Shown here piece after piece: positions 15,807 through 24,924 of a stretch of 48,922 bases of DNA. Position 1 is the stretch's first letter. Every line of letters starts with the position of its first letter. The position numbers and the translations under genes are program-made. Origin of the DNA: a virus; the IMG/VR virus record IMGVR_UViG_3300020171_000008, positions 1 to 48,922 of that record. The stretch is one strand, 5' to 3'. The notes beneath the pieces were generated by a model, which was given only the letters and a program-made list of their open reading frames with translations, had not been told where the DNA came from and did not search any database.

Positions 15807-17126
15807 ATGTCATTCGATGAATATGGAAACCAGTACGACGACGAGGGAGTTCTCCTGTTGCCTCCTGACCTCCAAGAGATATATGACCGTGGGGGATTCA
15901 GTCCTGGCGAAGCAGAAGCACTTGCGAGAGCTTATAGGGGTAGTTCCCCAACGCAGATTCCTACGTCTGAACGAGTCAAGGATGTAACCTATGTCCCCCC
16001 GGAACCGGTAGGGATTCCCTTTGTCCCGCGAGAACGTCCCGCAGGACCGTCATTTAAGTTTGGAAGGGAAGAATATAATACTCCCCTAATCGCGGGTTAT
16101 GGTAGGCGTATGGCCCTAATAAAACCCGAAGCGGGGCGTGCCGGTGCGACAAATGATTACGGTCAACCCGTATCAGAAGAATATCTAAAGGATATGGAAG
16201 ATACGATGGCCGCTTTTTATAGGGGGGACATATCTGAAGAACAACTGAAGGTAAAAGGGGGGATCCCGGCTAAGCCAACCGATCAGCAACTTTCGATCAC
16301 GGAACAAAAATTGAGGAACCGCCAGGATACATTCGACAAAATGAAAGAGACAGGGTTCCCCATTCCTAATCCCCAATCAGCACGTGAAGAAGCGGAATCA
16401 GCAATACAGAGAAGCTATAATGAAGGTCTTCAGACTTCTGATATAGTTCTAAGAAAGCCCAAAGAAGCAGCGCAAATCAATGCACATGCTCGCATTGCCG
16501 GACAATCGGCATTTCAACATGAACAGACAAGGTACGATGCCCTTGTTAATCATATAGATAAGGACTTTAACGCAAGGTATGAAGCTGATTACAAAAAGGG
16601 CGAAGAGGAACGCAAGAACGCACGGGAACTGGCAGAAAAGCAGGCCGCCGACAAACTGAAACGGGAAGAACGGCAAGAGGATGCTTGGCAAATCGTAGGC
16701 GACCAAAAGGTAAACAAATATACTGGAGAGGTTAAAGATATTCCCGGATTGAAAAAACCATCAACCTCCGTTGACTTGAAACGTTTGTCTGACATGGTGG
16801 CAATCGCTACGCGAGATAAGGGTGGTAATCTTGTCGAACCAAGTGTAAGTGATGTGGCCATAATATCAGACATGGCTGACAAGGCGGGATATGAATTCAA
16901 GAAACTAACAGGGAAATCGGCAGAATATGGACTTCCCGGAATAGATAAACCATTGTGGGGCGGGAAAGAAACGAGTGAATGGCGATTAGTGCCGAAGGGT
17001 AGCGAAAAGTCAACCGCTTCAGCAGTCTCCGAATCTGATCTTATAAAAGATTTGATGTCTCACGGCCACAGTAAATCGAGTGCCGAAGCCTATATCAAAA
17101 AGGCAAAAGTTAAAGGGAAATTATAA
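15807..17126 (+). CDS. Probable internal/ejection protein (439 aa)
   Basis: ATG after AGAAGGAGATAACG. The N-terminus is acidic and Pro-rich (EYGNQYDDEGVLLLPPDLQE, GGFSPGEAEALARAYRGSSP); the centre is a highly charged coiled coil (KGEEERKNARELAEKQAADK, then LKREERQEDAW); the C-terminus has a short helical motif with repeated SDLIKDLMSHGHSKSSAEAY. The last codon abuts the next ATG (TAAATG). Role inferred from position only. Confidence 0.6.
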   Translation: MSFDEYGNQYDDEGVLLLPPDLQEIYDRGGFSPGEAEALARAYRGSSPTQIPTSERVKDVTYVPPEPVGIPFVPRERPAGPSFKFGREEYNTPLIAGYGRRMALIKPEAGRAGATNDYGQPVSEEYLKDMEDTMAAFYRGDISEEQLKVKGGIPAKPTDQQLSITEQKLRNRQDTFDKMKETGFPIPNPQSAREEAESAIQRSYNEGLQTSDIVLRKPKEAAQINAHARIAGQSAFQHEQTRYDALVNHIDKDFNARYEADYKKGEEERKNARELAEKQAADKLKREERQEDAWQIVGDQKVNKYTGEVKDIPGLKKPSTSVDLKRLSDMVAIATRDKGGNLVEPSVSDVAIISDMADKAGYEFKKLTGKSAEYGLPGIDKPLWGGKETSEWRLVPKGSEKSTASAVSESDLIKDLMSHGHSKSSAEAYIKKAKVKGKL

Positions 17127-20100
17127 ATGGCATATGATCCTTTAGGAATAGATACCGAAGAATACGATCCGCTTGGCATCAATGAAGTGTCCGATACCAG
17201 ACCGCCGGTAGATTATTCTGTGTTCGATACGATAATGGAGGATGTCAAAAGGACCGCCGATGTGATCGGTATCCCTCTAACTATGCCCCTTGCGTGGGCG
17301 GCGAGTGGGGTTAGCGGTATTGTTGCGAAGGCATTAACCGGAGATGAAGAATTTGCTAATCAAATAAGGGAAGATGTAGGGAAACAGACTACATGGACGC
17401 CTAAGAGCGAAGTCGGTAAGGCAGCAATGGAATTTCTTGAACCCGGTTTTCGTGATGTATCTAAGTTAGCAAGGCAAATGACTGGTTCTGTTCGGATGCT
17501 TCCGGGTGTAAATGTTAATCCAGACGAACCTCTGTTTAGTGGGAAATTATACGAACATTCTCCCATAGAGGATATTGCGGCTTTAGGTGCGGAAGCATGG
17601 GCTTTCAAACAAGCGGGTAAAGTGGGGGGTGTATTAAAAAGCGAAGTAAAGAGTGGAGTTCGTGCTGCGAAAGAATCTCTGCGTAGCATGGAGGAGGGTT
17701 TGAAGTTTGGAGAGGAACCCGCACCGGAGATTGTGCGTCCAGAGTCGGGGGAGAGACCTGTCGAACCAATACAGAAACCCCGTGAGACGGTTGTCGCAAA
17801 GCAAGAATATGATCCGTTGAAGATTAACGAAGAAAAACCCGTAGCCGAGACTTTACCCGAAGCGAAGGTAGAGCCGCCCGTTGCTCCGATCGTTCAAACT
17901 GGGGCAACGTCGGGAGGCAAGCAGCCGTGGGAGATGGACAAGACATCCGTCAAGGCGGGTTTGTCCGACGAGTTAATTTATCGTCCAACATCGCTGTCAG
18001 ACGGGACCCTTGCCTTCCGTGATTTTGATAGCGGGAAAACTATCGTCGGGGATAAATATTTCGAGTTAGACCCCGTTGGGCGTAAGTCTCTGTTGATTCA
18101 CGAAGTAGGACACGACATTTCAAAGGCTATTTTGGCAGATAAGACGCAACCATGGGTTGACCTTATGGAACCCCTACGGGTTCAAGACGGTACGCCGCGA
18201 AGCGTCCGTTCACAATGGAAAAACCCGGTCGGGGGTTCAACGAAACCCGAAGAAATTCTTGCTGATATTTATGGGGATATCAAAGAAAACGGGATGCCGA
18301 ACTTCGCGGAAGGGTGGAGTAAAGAGACTGCTGAAAAACTCGGCCCTGTTTATGAGCGAGTAGCAAAGGAAATGGAGGTTAAATCCCCCCCTGGTCCTCG
18401 TCCGGGTAGCGAGCCATCCCCCCCGGAGATCGTTGAACTTGGGGCAACGTCGGGCGTTTTCTACCATGCCAAAACGAAAGGTGAGTTTACTGGCGGAAGA
18501 CCGTCAGTAGATATTGGCAGTGACGCCGATATTATGGGAAGAGGGTTTTATGTTTCAAAGGATTCTGAATATGCGGCGCGTTACGGAACCCCGGAACCGT
18601 ACAATATCGAAGGGAATTTTGCCAATACGAAGCAATGGACGGACACCTTAAAAAAGCACGAAAATAAACCAATAGCAGAGCAAAGGAGTCTGGCGCGGGA
18701 AGAATTGCAGGCACAAGGATATGACGGTGTGATGCAAGAAGGCGGAAATGGTGTCATCTGGAATCAAGGTGTTTTGGATAAACCTGGGGCACCGGCGGAA
18801 GGCAAACCGGAAGGAGCAACCGGAATCAAAAACGCTCAGACTTTGGCCGAACGTGAAGCAAGAGGATTGTCTGAGGTTGAGGTTGAGACGAGGCGATCTA
18901 ATCTGGTTGCCTTTGATGAGGGGAAGCGGCGTATTGAATCCGGGGAAGTTGATCCACGATTATTGGCCGAAGAACTTTCTAAGAAACCGCGTCCATTAAC
19001 ACCCGAAGAAACCGCCATGTTGACCATCGACCGGCAAAGGATCAAAACCGATCATAAAGCCGCGATGGATGCCGTTGAAAAAGCAAGGGATAGCGGAGAT
19101 ACAATCGCAGAAGCCGAGGCGCGGGTTAAACTGTCCGAAGTGGAAGAGGTTTACAATACGAACGACATTGCTTCACGACTTACGGGGTATGAACAAGGTG
19201 CCGGTTTACAGGCCCGGAAGATGATGGTTGATGAGGATATGTCCCTTGCGGCTATGTTGCAAAAACAGCGGGTGGAAAGTGGTAAACCAGTAACCCCGGA
19301 AATGAGGGCAAAGTTTGAGGAACTTAGTAAACGATATGAAGAAGTAAATGCGAAATTAAAAACCCTTGAAGAATCTAAGGCCCAAAGAGAAGCCGATATA
19401 ACGGTCAAGAGAATACAAAATGAGGTTGCAAAGGAACAACGGCAAACCAAACGGACGTATGCCAAAGAGGAACTCTCGACAGAATTTAGTGGATTGGTCA
19501 AGGAACTTAATTCAGTCCTCGGTGGTCAGTTAAATGTTGGCCTTGATCCTGCGGCTGTTGTCGTTCTCGGCAAGATGGCAAAGAACAGGGTTAAATCCGG
19601 CGTGATAACGATTGATGGTATCGTTGATGAGGTCTATTCTGCCGTAAAGGAAATAGGATTTGAAATCAGCAAGAGGGACATCAGGGATGCAATATCTGGC
19701 TATGGAATTACTTCGCAGATGAGTAAAGAAGCGATTGCTGTTCAACTGAGGGAACTTAAACGGCAAATGCGATTGATTTCAGCGTTTGAGGATGCAAAGG
19801 CGGGGCAGGTTCCGCTCAGGAGTGGGCTGCAACGTGACCTTCCGAGTGATACGGTTAGGGAACTGGGGCGGAAGGTTCAACAGGCCATGCGTGAAAGCGG
19901 GGTTGATAGTACCAAAGTAAGATCACCAGAGGAACAATGGAAGACATCTATTGATGCCGTTAAGACACGGCTGAATAACAGTATCGCGGATATTACCAAA
20001 GAGATAGAATCGGGGGAACGACTTCCAAAAAGCAAGGGGATCACTTATGATGCCGAAGCGAAGGCTTTGAGAGAACGTCGGGATGCCCTTGCGACTTTGC

Positions 20101-21833
20101 GAGATGCGTTGGTGGAAGAACCGAAAGAATTTACCATAGAAGAACCAGGAACTATTCCTGTTCAGAAGACCCGTCAACTGACGCAAGAACAGAGAATTAA
20201 CGCGGCTATAAGGGCTGCTGAGAAAGCAACTGGCCGGTATTCAGAAATGGCTGCAAAGGGCAATTTATTCCCCGAAAAGAAAGTAAGCACGATTCTTGAA
20301 ACGCCAGAACTGATAGAGGCAAGAAACAGAAGAACGGAGATGAAGGAGTATCTTGACGAACTTCGGGAAATTGCCAATCCTAAAAGAACCCCTGAAGAGA
20401 TTGCACTTAAATCATTTAAGACCAGAACTACGAACCGGATCACGGAACTTGAACAAAAATTGGCGAATAAAGATTTTACAAAACAGGAAAAACGCCAGAC
20501 GGCCCTTGACCCCGAAGCTCTGGCCCTCAAATTCCAACTGGACAAGGTAACCCGTTCTTACCATGAGGCCATGACGAAAGATCGGTTGGCAAATCGCAGT
20601 ACCTTGCAAAAGATCGGTGGCGGTATCGGAGAGGCGATAAACCTTTCACGGGCGATTAAAACCAGTTTCGACTTGTCGGCGGTTCTCCGCCAGGGTGCCT
20701 TCATTGTCTTTGGTCATCCAATCAGGGGCGCTAAGTCTATTCCGGCCATGTTCAAAGCATTGATGTCAGAAAAGGGTCAATTTGCGGTTGATTTGGAAAT
20801 TAGGAATAGGCCAAACTATCGCCTTTATGAACAAGGGAAACTATATTTAGCGGAACACGGGCAGAAACTTTCCCAAATGGAAGAAGTGTATATGTCCCGG
20901 TGGGCCGAGAAAATTCCCGGTGTTGCGGCTTCGCAACGGGCGTATACGGCATTCTTGAATAAACTTCGGGCGGATTCGTTTGATACGATGTGGCAAAACC
21001 TTTCCGTTAAAGGGAAACCGACACCACAAGAACTAAATGCGATAGCTAATTATGTTAACGTGGCTACCGGACGCGGGAACTTAGGGGCCAAGGAAAATGC
21101 GCTTGTAGGGTTAAATACTGCGTTCTTTGCCCCGCGTTATGTTGCAAGTCGTTTTCAATTACTTGCCGGTCAGCCACTATATCGTGGATCGGCGGCCACA
21201 AGGACCATGATTGCGGGGGAATATGCAAGATTTCTGACGGGACTTGGAGTTGTATATTCGTTAGGTGCGGCGGCGGGTGCCGATATTGAAATTGATCCAC
21301 GATCATCGGACTTCGGTAAAATCAAATTCGGTAATGTCCGCGTTGACCCTATGGCCGGTATCTCACAATCAACCGTTTTAGTCGCAAGATTGTTATCAGG
21401 TGAAACCAAAACATCCACGGGGAATATTGTCCCGATCCGGGGTGATAACGTACCCTATGGAAGCGGAAATTCGGCAGACGTTATCGCAAGATTCCTACGG
21501 TCAAAATTGAGTCCCGTTGTTGGAACGGGTGTGGATATTGCCGCCGGGAAAGACATTGTGGGGCAAAGGGTAACAGCAGAGGCATTGCCGGAGAAACTAT
21601 TGGCTCCTCTTGCGTTTAACGATATTTACCAGACCATGAAAGAACAGGGTGTTCCTGCGGCGGCGGCATTAGGCATACTTTCGATGTTTGGAATGGGATT
21701 GCAAACGTATAATTCGCAGCAAAGAAATTCAGACACAATATTTGATACTTTCCGGCAAGATGTTATGGGAGAACCGCCACAAAGTATGGAAAGAGGAGTA
21801 AGGGCCGCCCGACAGAGAATGAGGGCAAGATAA
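17127..21833 (+). CDS. Giant multidomain virion/ejection protein (1568 aa)
   Basis: 1568 residues, the largest gene. The N-terminus repeats YDPLGI twice (residues 3-8, 13-18) and YDPLKI near 230. Around residues 295-335 is a zinc-metalloprotease-like segment LLIHEVGHDISKAI with H325, E326, H329. After a GATSG linker, residues about 440-550 resemble an ADP-ribosyltransferase/polyvalent-protein domain (VFYHAKTKGEF, GRGFYVSKDSEYAARYG, LQAQGYDGVMQEGG). A long charged coiled-coil region (about 600-1150) leads to a C-terminal domain with AIKTSFDLSAVLRQGAFIV and NALVGLNTAFFAPRYVASRF, typical of large polyvalent proteins, with hydrophobic helices near the end. Likely ejected with the DNA; activities untested. 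Confidence 0.7.
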   Translation: MAYDPLGIDTEEYDPLGINEVSDTRPPVDYSVFDTIMEDVKRTADVIGIPLTMPLAWAASGVSGIVAKALTGDEEFANQIREDVGKQTTWTPKSEVGKAAMEFLEPGFRDVSKLARQMTGSVRMLPGVNVNPDEPLFSGKLYEHSPIEDIAALGAEAWAFKQAGKVGGVLKSEVKSGVRAAKESLRSMEEGLKFGEEPAPEIVRPESGERPVEPIQKPRETVVAKQEYDPLKINEEKPVAETLPEAKVEPPVAPIVQTGATSGGKQPWEMDKTSVKAGLSDELIYRPTSLSDGTLAFRDFDSGKTIVGDKYFELDPVGRKSLLIHEVGHDISKAILADKTQPWVDLMEPLRVQDGTPRSVRSQWKNPVGGSTKPEEILADIYGDIKENGMPNFAEGWSKETAEKLGPVYERVAKEMEVKSPPGPRPGSEPSPPEIVELGATSGVFYHAKTKGEFTGGRPSVDIGSDADIMGRGFYVSKDSEYAARYGTPEPYNIEGNFANTKQWTDTLKKHENKPIAEQRSLAREELQAQGYDGVMQEGGNGVIWNQGVLDKPGAPAEGKPEGATGIKNAQTLAEREARGLSEVEVETRRSNLVAFDEGKRRIESGEVDPRLLAEELSKKPRPLTPEETAMLTIDRQRIKTDHKAAMDAVEKARDSGDTIAEAEARVKLSEVEEVYNTNDIASRLTGYEQGAGLQARKMMVDEDMSLAAMLQKQRVESGKPVTPEMRAKFEELSKRYEEVNAKLKTLEESKAQREADITVKRIQNEVAKEQRQTKRTYAKEELSTEFSGLVKELNSVLGGQLNVGLDPAAVVVLGKMAKNRVKSGVITIDGIVDEVYSAVKEIGFEISKRDIRDAISGYGITSQMSKEAIAVQLRELKRQMRLISAFEDAKAGQVPLRSGLQRDLPSDTVRELGRKVQQAMRESGVDSTKVRSPEEQWKTSIDAVKTRLNNSIADITKEIESGERLPKSKGITYDAEAKALRERRDALATLRDALVEEPKEFTIEEPGTIPVQKTRQLTQEQRINAAIRAAEKATGRYSEMAAKGNLFPEKKVSTILETPELIEARNRRTEMKEYLDELREIANPKRTPEEIALKSFKTRTTNRITELEQKLANKDFTKQEKRQTALDPEALALKFQLDKVTRSYHEAMTKDRLANRSTLQKIGGGIGEAINLSRAIKTSFDLSAVLRQGAFIVFGHPIRGAKSIPAMFKALMSEKGQFAVDLEIRNRPNYRLYEQGKLYLAEHGQKLSQMEEVYMSRWAEKIPGVAASQRAYTAFLNKLRADSFDTMWQNLSVKGKPTPQELNAIANYVNVATGRGNLGAKENALVGLNTAFFAPRYVASRFQLLAGQPLYRGSAATRTMIAGEYARFLTGLGVVYSLGAAAGADIEIDPRSSDFGKIKFGNVRVDPMAGISQSTVLVARLLSGETKTSTGNIVPIRGDNVPYGSGNSADVIARFLRSKLSPVVGTGVDIAAGKDIVGQRVTAEALPEKLLAPLAFNDIYQTMKEQGVPAAAALGILSMFGMGLQTYNSQQRNSDTIFDTFRQDVMGEPPQSMERGVRAARQRMRAR

Positions 21834-21834
21834 A

Positions 21835-21900
21835 CCGTAACAACATAACGCTATCGGAAACACCGGGGCATCTTAGTCGAAAGACAGGATGCCCTTTTTA
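21835..21900 (+). terminator. Leader-terminator element, copy 3
   Basis: ACATAACGCTATCGGAAACA, then CCGGGGCATCTTAGTC-GAAA-GACAGGATGCCC and five Ts. The leader is nearly identical to copies 1 and 2; the stem here is GGGCATC/GATGCCC with inner GTC-GAAA-GAC. Separates the giant protein gene from the next structural gene, whose start is 58 bases further. Confidence 0.85.
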
Positions 21901-21958
21901 TATTGCGGCAGATTCAGAAACATAAACAATTTAACGAGCGGAAGAGGAGGAAAAGAAA

Positions 21959-22630
21959 ATGGCAGTAGATAATCAGTTGTATGAGTATGCGCGGGTAGGC
22001 GAACTCAAAGGTGCAGATGCGCAACCTTTGCCGTCAAGGGCGGCACGAATGGGTTCCCTAATAACAGCAGACGGGCAGGGGAAGTATTACGAGCAGACCT
22101 CAAGGGGGAATGTTTTCTCTCTGGTGCTGACGTCTTGTACGACATCGTTGGCAGCGGGGAACATCATGGCGGCGGCGGCGGCGGCATCGGCAAACTTTGC
22201 CGTGTGGAATCCGACGGGTTCAGGAAAGAACATCTCTCTTCTGAAAGCGTTTATCATTCCTATTTCAGGCACGTCTCCCGTGAGTGGCGTTTATCACAGC
22301 TACATGACGGTGAATCCGACTATTGCAAACGTAGCCGTGACCCCTCTGGCCTGTAACAATGTCGGAATGTCTGCGTCCTCGATTGCGGGGTACTGCACTT
22401 CGGCGGCGGGAGCAACCTTGACGGGATGCTCAGCTCTGAAAGTAATCAGACCGATGAACCTTTACATCAGCGCGGGTACGTTTGCTTCTTTGGGTGGTGT
22501 GTCCTTCGTAGATGTTTGCGACGGGGACATCGTGATCCCTCCGGGCTTTGGGTGGGTTCCGACCTTCTCAGCGGCAGGTTCCACGTTCCTTACGGGATTC
22601 GGCGTGGAGTGGGAAGAAATCTACATCTAA
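21959..22630 (+). CDS. Minor structural protein (223 aa)
   Basis: Start follows AAGAGGAGGAAAAGAAA. Composition is Ala/Gly/Ser/Thr-rich with few charges (LAAGNIMAAAAAASANFAVW, SASSIAGYCTSAAGATL, AGTFASLGGVSFVDVCDGDI), i.e. a beta-rich virion protein. It stands first in a three-gene set after terminator copy 3, which suggests separate dosage, as for a decoration or tail-fibre protein. Family not recognised. Confidence 0.6.
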   Translation: MAVDNQLYEYARVGELKGADAQPLPSRAARMGSLITADGQGKYYEQTSRGNVFSLVLTSCTTSLAAGNIMAAAAAASANFAVWNPTGSGKNISLLKAFIIPISGTSPVSGVYHSYMTVNPTIANVAVTPLACNNVGMSASSIAGYCTSAAGATLTGCSALKVIRPMNLYISAGTFASLGGVSFVDVCDGDIVIPPGFGWVPTFSAAGSTFLTGFGVEWEEIYI

Positions 22631-22690
22631 TTTTACTGGTGGGTCTGCTCCACAGGGGGCAGACCTATCCACCCGATAAGGAGGTTTAAG

Positions 22691-23125
22691 ATGGCTGGAA
22701 CAATAAGAGCAAACGCAAGGGGGATCAAGAGAGAAGGTTCCCCTAATCAATATGACATGATTGAAGTCCATTTACTCTGCTCCGCCGAGGCTGCGGCAGC
22801 GACATTTACGTCAAGGGTGCTCCAATCTCTTGCAGGGATGGCTAATTTCGATATTACGGGATACTCTTTATACAACGTCAAGGTATTCCCCGGCGCGACG
22901 GCTCCGACGGACGCCTCCGACCTTACCATTACAGATGTTGATGGGGTTGACCTGCTTGGCGCAAGAGGAACGGATTTGATTGATGCATCGAGTATGACTT
23001 CTTGCTGCGCCGGTTCTACCAATACCGAGATGCCGATGCCGGTAACTGGACCGATCACTATCAATATCTCAAACAATGCCGTTAATGCTGCCATAATCAA
23101 CATCAAACTCTTATTCGTACCATAA
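22691..23125 (+). CDS. Minor structural protein (144 aa)
   Basis: Good ribosome site (AAGGAGGTTTAAG). Beta-rich, Ala/Thr-rich (MIEVHLLCSAEAAAATFTSR, NVKVFPGATAPTDASDLTIT, ITINISNNAVNAAIINIKLL). Ends 10 bases before the next gene. Probably a virion protein; no named family recognised. Confidence 0.6.
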   Translation: MAGTIRANARGIKREGSPNQYDMIEVHLLCSAEAAAATFTSRVLQSLAGMANFDITGYSLYNVKVFPGATAPTDASDLTITDVDGVDLLGARGTDLIDASSMTSCCAGSTNTEMPMPVTGPITINISNNAVNAAIINIKLLFVP

Positions 23126-23135
23126 GGAGATTACG

Positions 23136-23939
23136 ATGGGTTACTACGATTATAAATATGGTTACGGAGGACAAGGGCCACCTATTGTCTATCAGGGACT
23201 TGTCACCGGCCTTCGCATCCAAAGTACCGATGGCGGAGCTGTTGAGTCGGGTGGCGCACTAATCGACGGTGCGAATGCCTCCATAACCGCCCTTGCCGAT
23301 GGAAATCACCAGATCGAGATCTATCCCTCATCCGGTGGAGCATTGGGACTGCGGGGCGTCCTGAAGGCGGCTGGGAGCGCAGTAACAACAAGTGAACTCT
23401 TAACAAACGGAAATATGGAAACAGGAAATCCCCCTACCGGATGGGCAAGTGACTTTAGCGGCGCAATTGCCGTAAGTGCTGATGTTCACGGAGGGTCTCA
23501 ATCGGGATTAGTAACTCGTGGTTCACAAGATAAATCCATATACAGGGCTTTTACTGTACCCGTTGGAGCGTTAATAAATGTGAGTTCATGGCAAAAAAAT
23601 GTAAATGCTACGTCTGTTAATGTGAGTCTTTACTCTGGAGGTGGTGCTGTATTAGTACAGGCATTAACGTCCGTTACTGACACAGTTAATTACGTTAATA
23701 AGACAATTAGTAATTACACAAACATCGCTATTGATACCATTAAACTACTGGTAAGTGGGACAACCGGACAACAGGGATTGTTTGACGATCTATCTGTTTT
23801 GCAAACCACTGCCCCCTCGACCTCCGGCGCCACCATCGTCTCCGCAAAGGGTGGGGTGACGTATAACTTTGCGTATAAGAACGCCTCGTTTACTTACAAT
23901 GCGGCCGATTACTACTGTGTAATCAAGAGGTTACGGTAA
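23136..23939 (+). CDS. Tail/fibre-type protein with inserted carbohydrate-binding-like domain
   Basis: 267 residues. Residues 1-85 are Gly/Tyr-rich (YYDYKYGYGGQGPPIVYQGL) plus a beta domain (GNHQIEIYPSSGGALGLRG). Residues about 88-225 look like a CBM4/9 jelly roll: LLTNGNMETGNPPTGWASDF ... YRAFTVPVGALINVSSWQK ... LFDDLSVLQ. The DNA for this part (about 23390-23815) is clearly more AT-rich than its flanks, suggesting a domain acquired by transfer. The C-terminus returns to the flank style (GVTYNFAYKNASFTYNAADY). Likely binds a host surface glycan. Confidence 0.6.
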   Translation: MGYYDYKYGYGGQGPPIVYQGLVTGLRIQSTDGGAVESGGALIDGANASITALADGNHQIEIYPSSGGALGLRGVLKAAGSAVTTSELLTNGNMETGNPPTGWASDFSGAIAVSADVHGGSQSGLVTRGSQDKSIYRAFTVPVGALINVSSWQKNVNATSVNVSLYSGGGAVLVQALTSVTDTVNYVNKTISNYTNIAIDTIKLLVSGTTGQQGLFDDLSVLQTTAPSTSGATIVSAKGGVTYNFAYKNASFTYNAADYYCVIKRLR

Positions 23940-24589
23940 TGGCAAGAAAGAAGAATATCTGTAAGGTTGAAGGATGCGAAGAATTTTGTTTCGGACAGGG
24001 ATACTGTTCAAAACATTATGCTCGTTTATGTAGGGGGAAAGACCCGCAAGCAATATCAAGAAAAGAACCCAATCTTGTTATCATAAACGGCGAGACTTCT
24101 GAAATTATCTTGCGGAATATAAAGTGTGATGAGATTGCCCGTGTCATTGTTGATACGGAAGATTTGCCAATTCTGAGGGAATACGTTTGGTCGTTCCATA
24201 ATCGAAGTGGATACGCATATAGTCACACAAAAGGTCCGACAATCAGGATGCACAGACTTCTTGCCAAAACACCGGAAGGTATGTTTACAGACCATATTAA
24301 TAGCAATCGTTTGGACAATAGAAAGGCAAATCTTAGATACGCAACAGCGACAGAAAACGCACAGCACATGAGTCCGTGGATTAAAGATACAAAGCACAGC
24401 AAACACAAAGGAGTATGCCGTCTTTCTAATCGCGAGTATGATTTAAGAAAGCCCTGGATGGCGTACATTGGAATCAACGGGAAGCGTAGGTATCTTGGAT
24501 ATTATGAAACCGAAGATTTCGCCGCCCTTGCTTACGACAAAGCGGCAAGAGAACAATTTGGTGAATTTGCCAGGCCGAATTTTGCATGA
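23939..24589 (+). CDS. HNH endonuclease with AP2 domain (homing endonuclease)
   Basis: 216 residues; ATG overlaps the previous stop (TAATG). An N-terminal zinc-binding segment (CKVEGCEEFCFGQGYCSKHY) precedes an HNH_3 domain (MHRLLAKTPEGMFTDHINSN, NRKANLRYATATENAQH) and a C-terminal AP2 DNA-binding domain (SKHKGVCRLSN, WMAYIGINGKRRYLGYYETE, FAALAYDKAAREQFGEFARP). Free-standing homing endonucleases of this type insert between phage genes; no duplicated host-gene tail is seen here. Confidence 0.9.
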   Translation: MARKKNICKVEGCEEFCFGQGYCSKHYARLCRGKDPQAISRKEPNLVIINGETSEIILRNIKCDEIARVIVDTEDLPILREYVWSFHNRSGYAYSHTKGPTIRMHRLLAKTPEGMFTDHINSNRLDNRKANLRYATATENAQHMSPWIKDTKHSKHKGVCRLSNREYDLRKPWMAYIGINGKRRYLGYYETEDFAALAYDKAAREQFGEFARPNFA

Positions 24590-24596
24590 GGTAACT

Positions 24597-24923
24597 ATGG
24601 GTTGGCTTGCTAACATACTCAGAACGAAGTCAGAAGGAGTCCAGACCTACTGCGTCCCGAACAGTATCCTTTGCGCGTGGACGTGGGGAGCATTGAAGCG
24701 GGGTCAGGTAAGGATTGCTGTTCAGAAGATCGGAGATGGAGTGGATCATTCTCAGGCCCAGGCCTTTATCAATGACGTGTGGACTCCTCTTACAGAGATA
24801 TGGACCGGAAGTTACATGAAGATCGTACCTTGGAAACAGCACTATCCCCAGGAATCCTATCGTTACCTGACTTTGAAAGACTGGATAGATGAGCAGATTC
24901 AATACACTAACCAAGGAGGATGA
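24597..24923 (+). CDS. Hypothetical protein upstream of lysis genes (108 aa)
   Basis: ATG 24597 preceded by TGAGGTAACT; an in-phase ATG at 24468 would lie inside the HNH gene. Hydrophobic/aromatic (MGWLANILRTKSEGVQTYC, SILCAWTWGALKRGQVRIAV, KIVPWKQHYPQESYRYLTL). Two cysteines (residues 19 and 25) and a downstream DHSQAQAF are noted, but no catalytic fold is recognised. Located between structural and lysis genes. Confidence 0.55.
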   Translation: MGWLANILRTKSEGVQTYCVPNSILCAWTWGALKRGQVRIAVQKIGDGVDHSQAQAFINDVWTPLTEIWTGSYMKIVPWKQHYPQESYRYLTLKDWIDEQIQYTNQGG

Positions 24924-24924
24924 T

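Noticed and set aside
21959-23939. Diversity-generating retroelement in the fibre region
   Set aside because: No reverse transcriptase gene and no template/variable repeat pair were seen.
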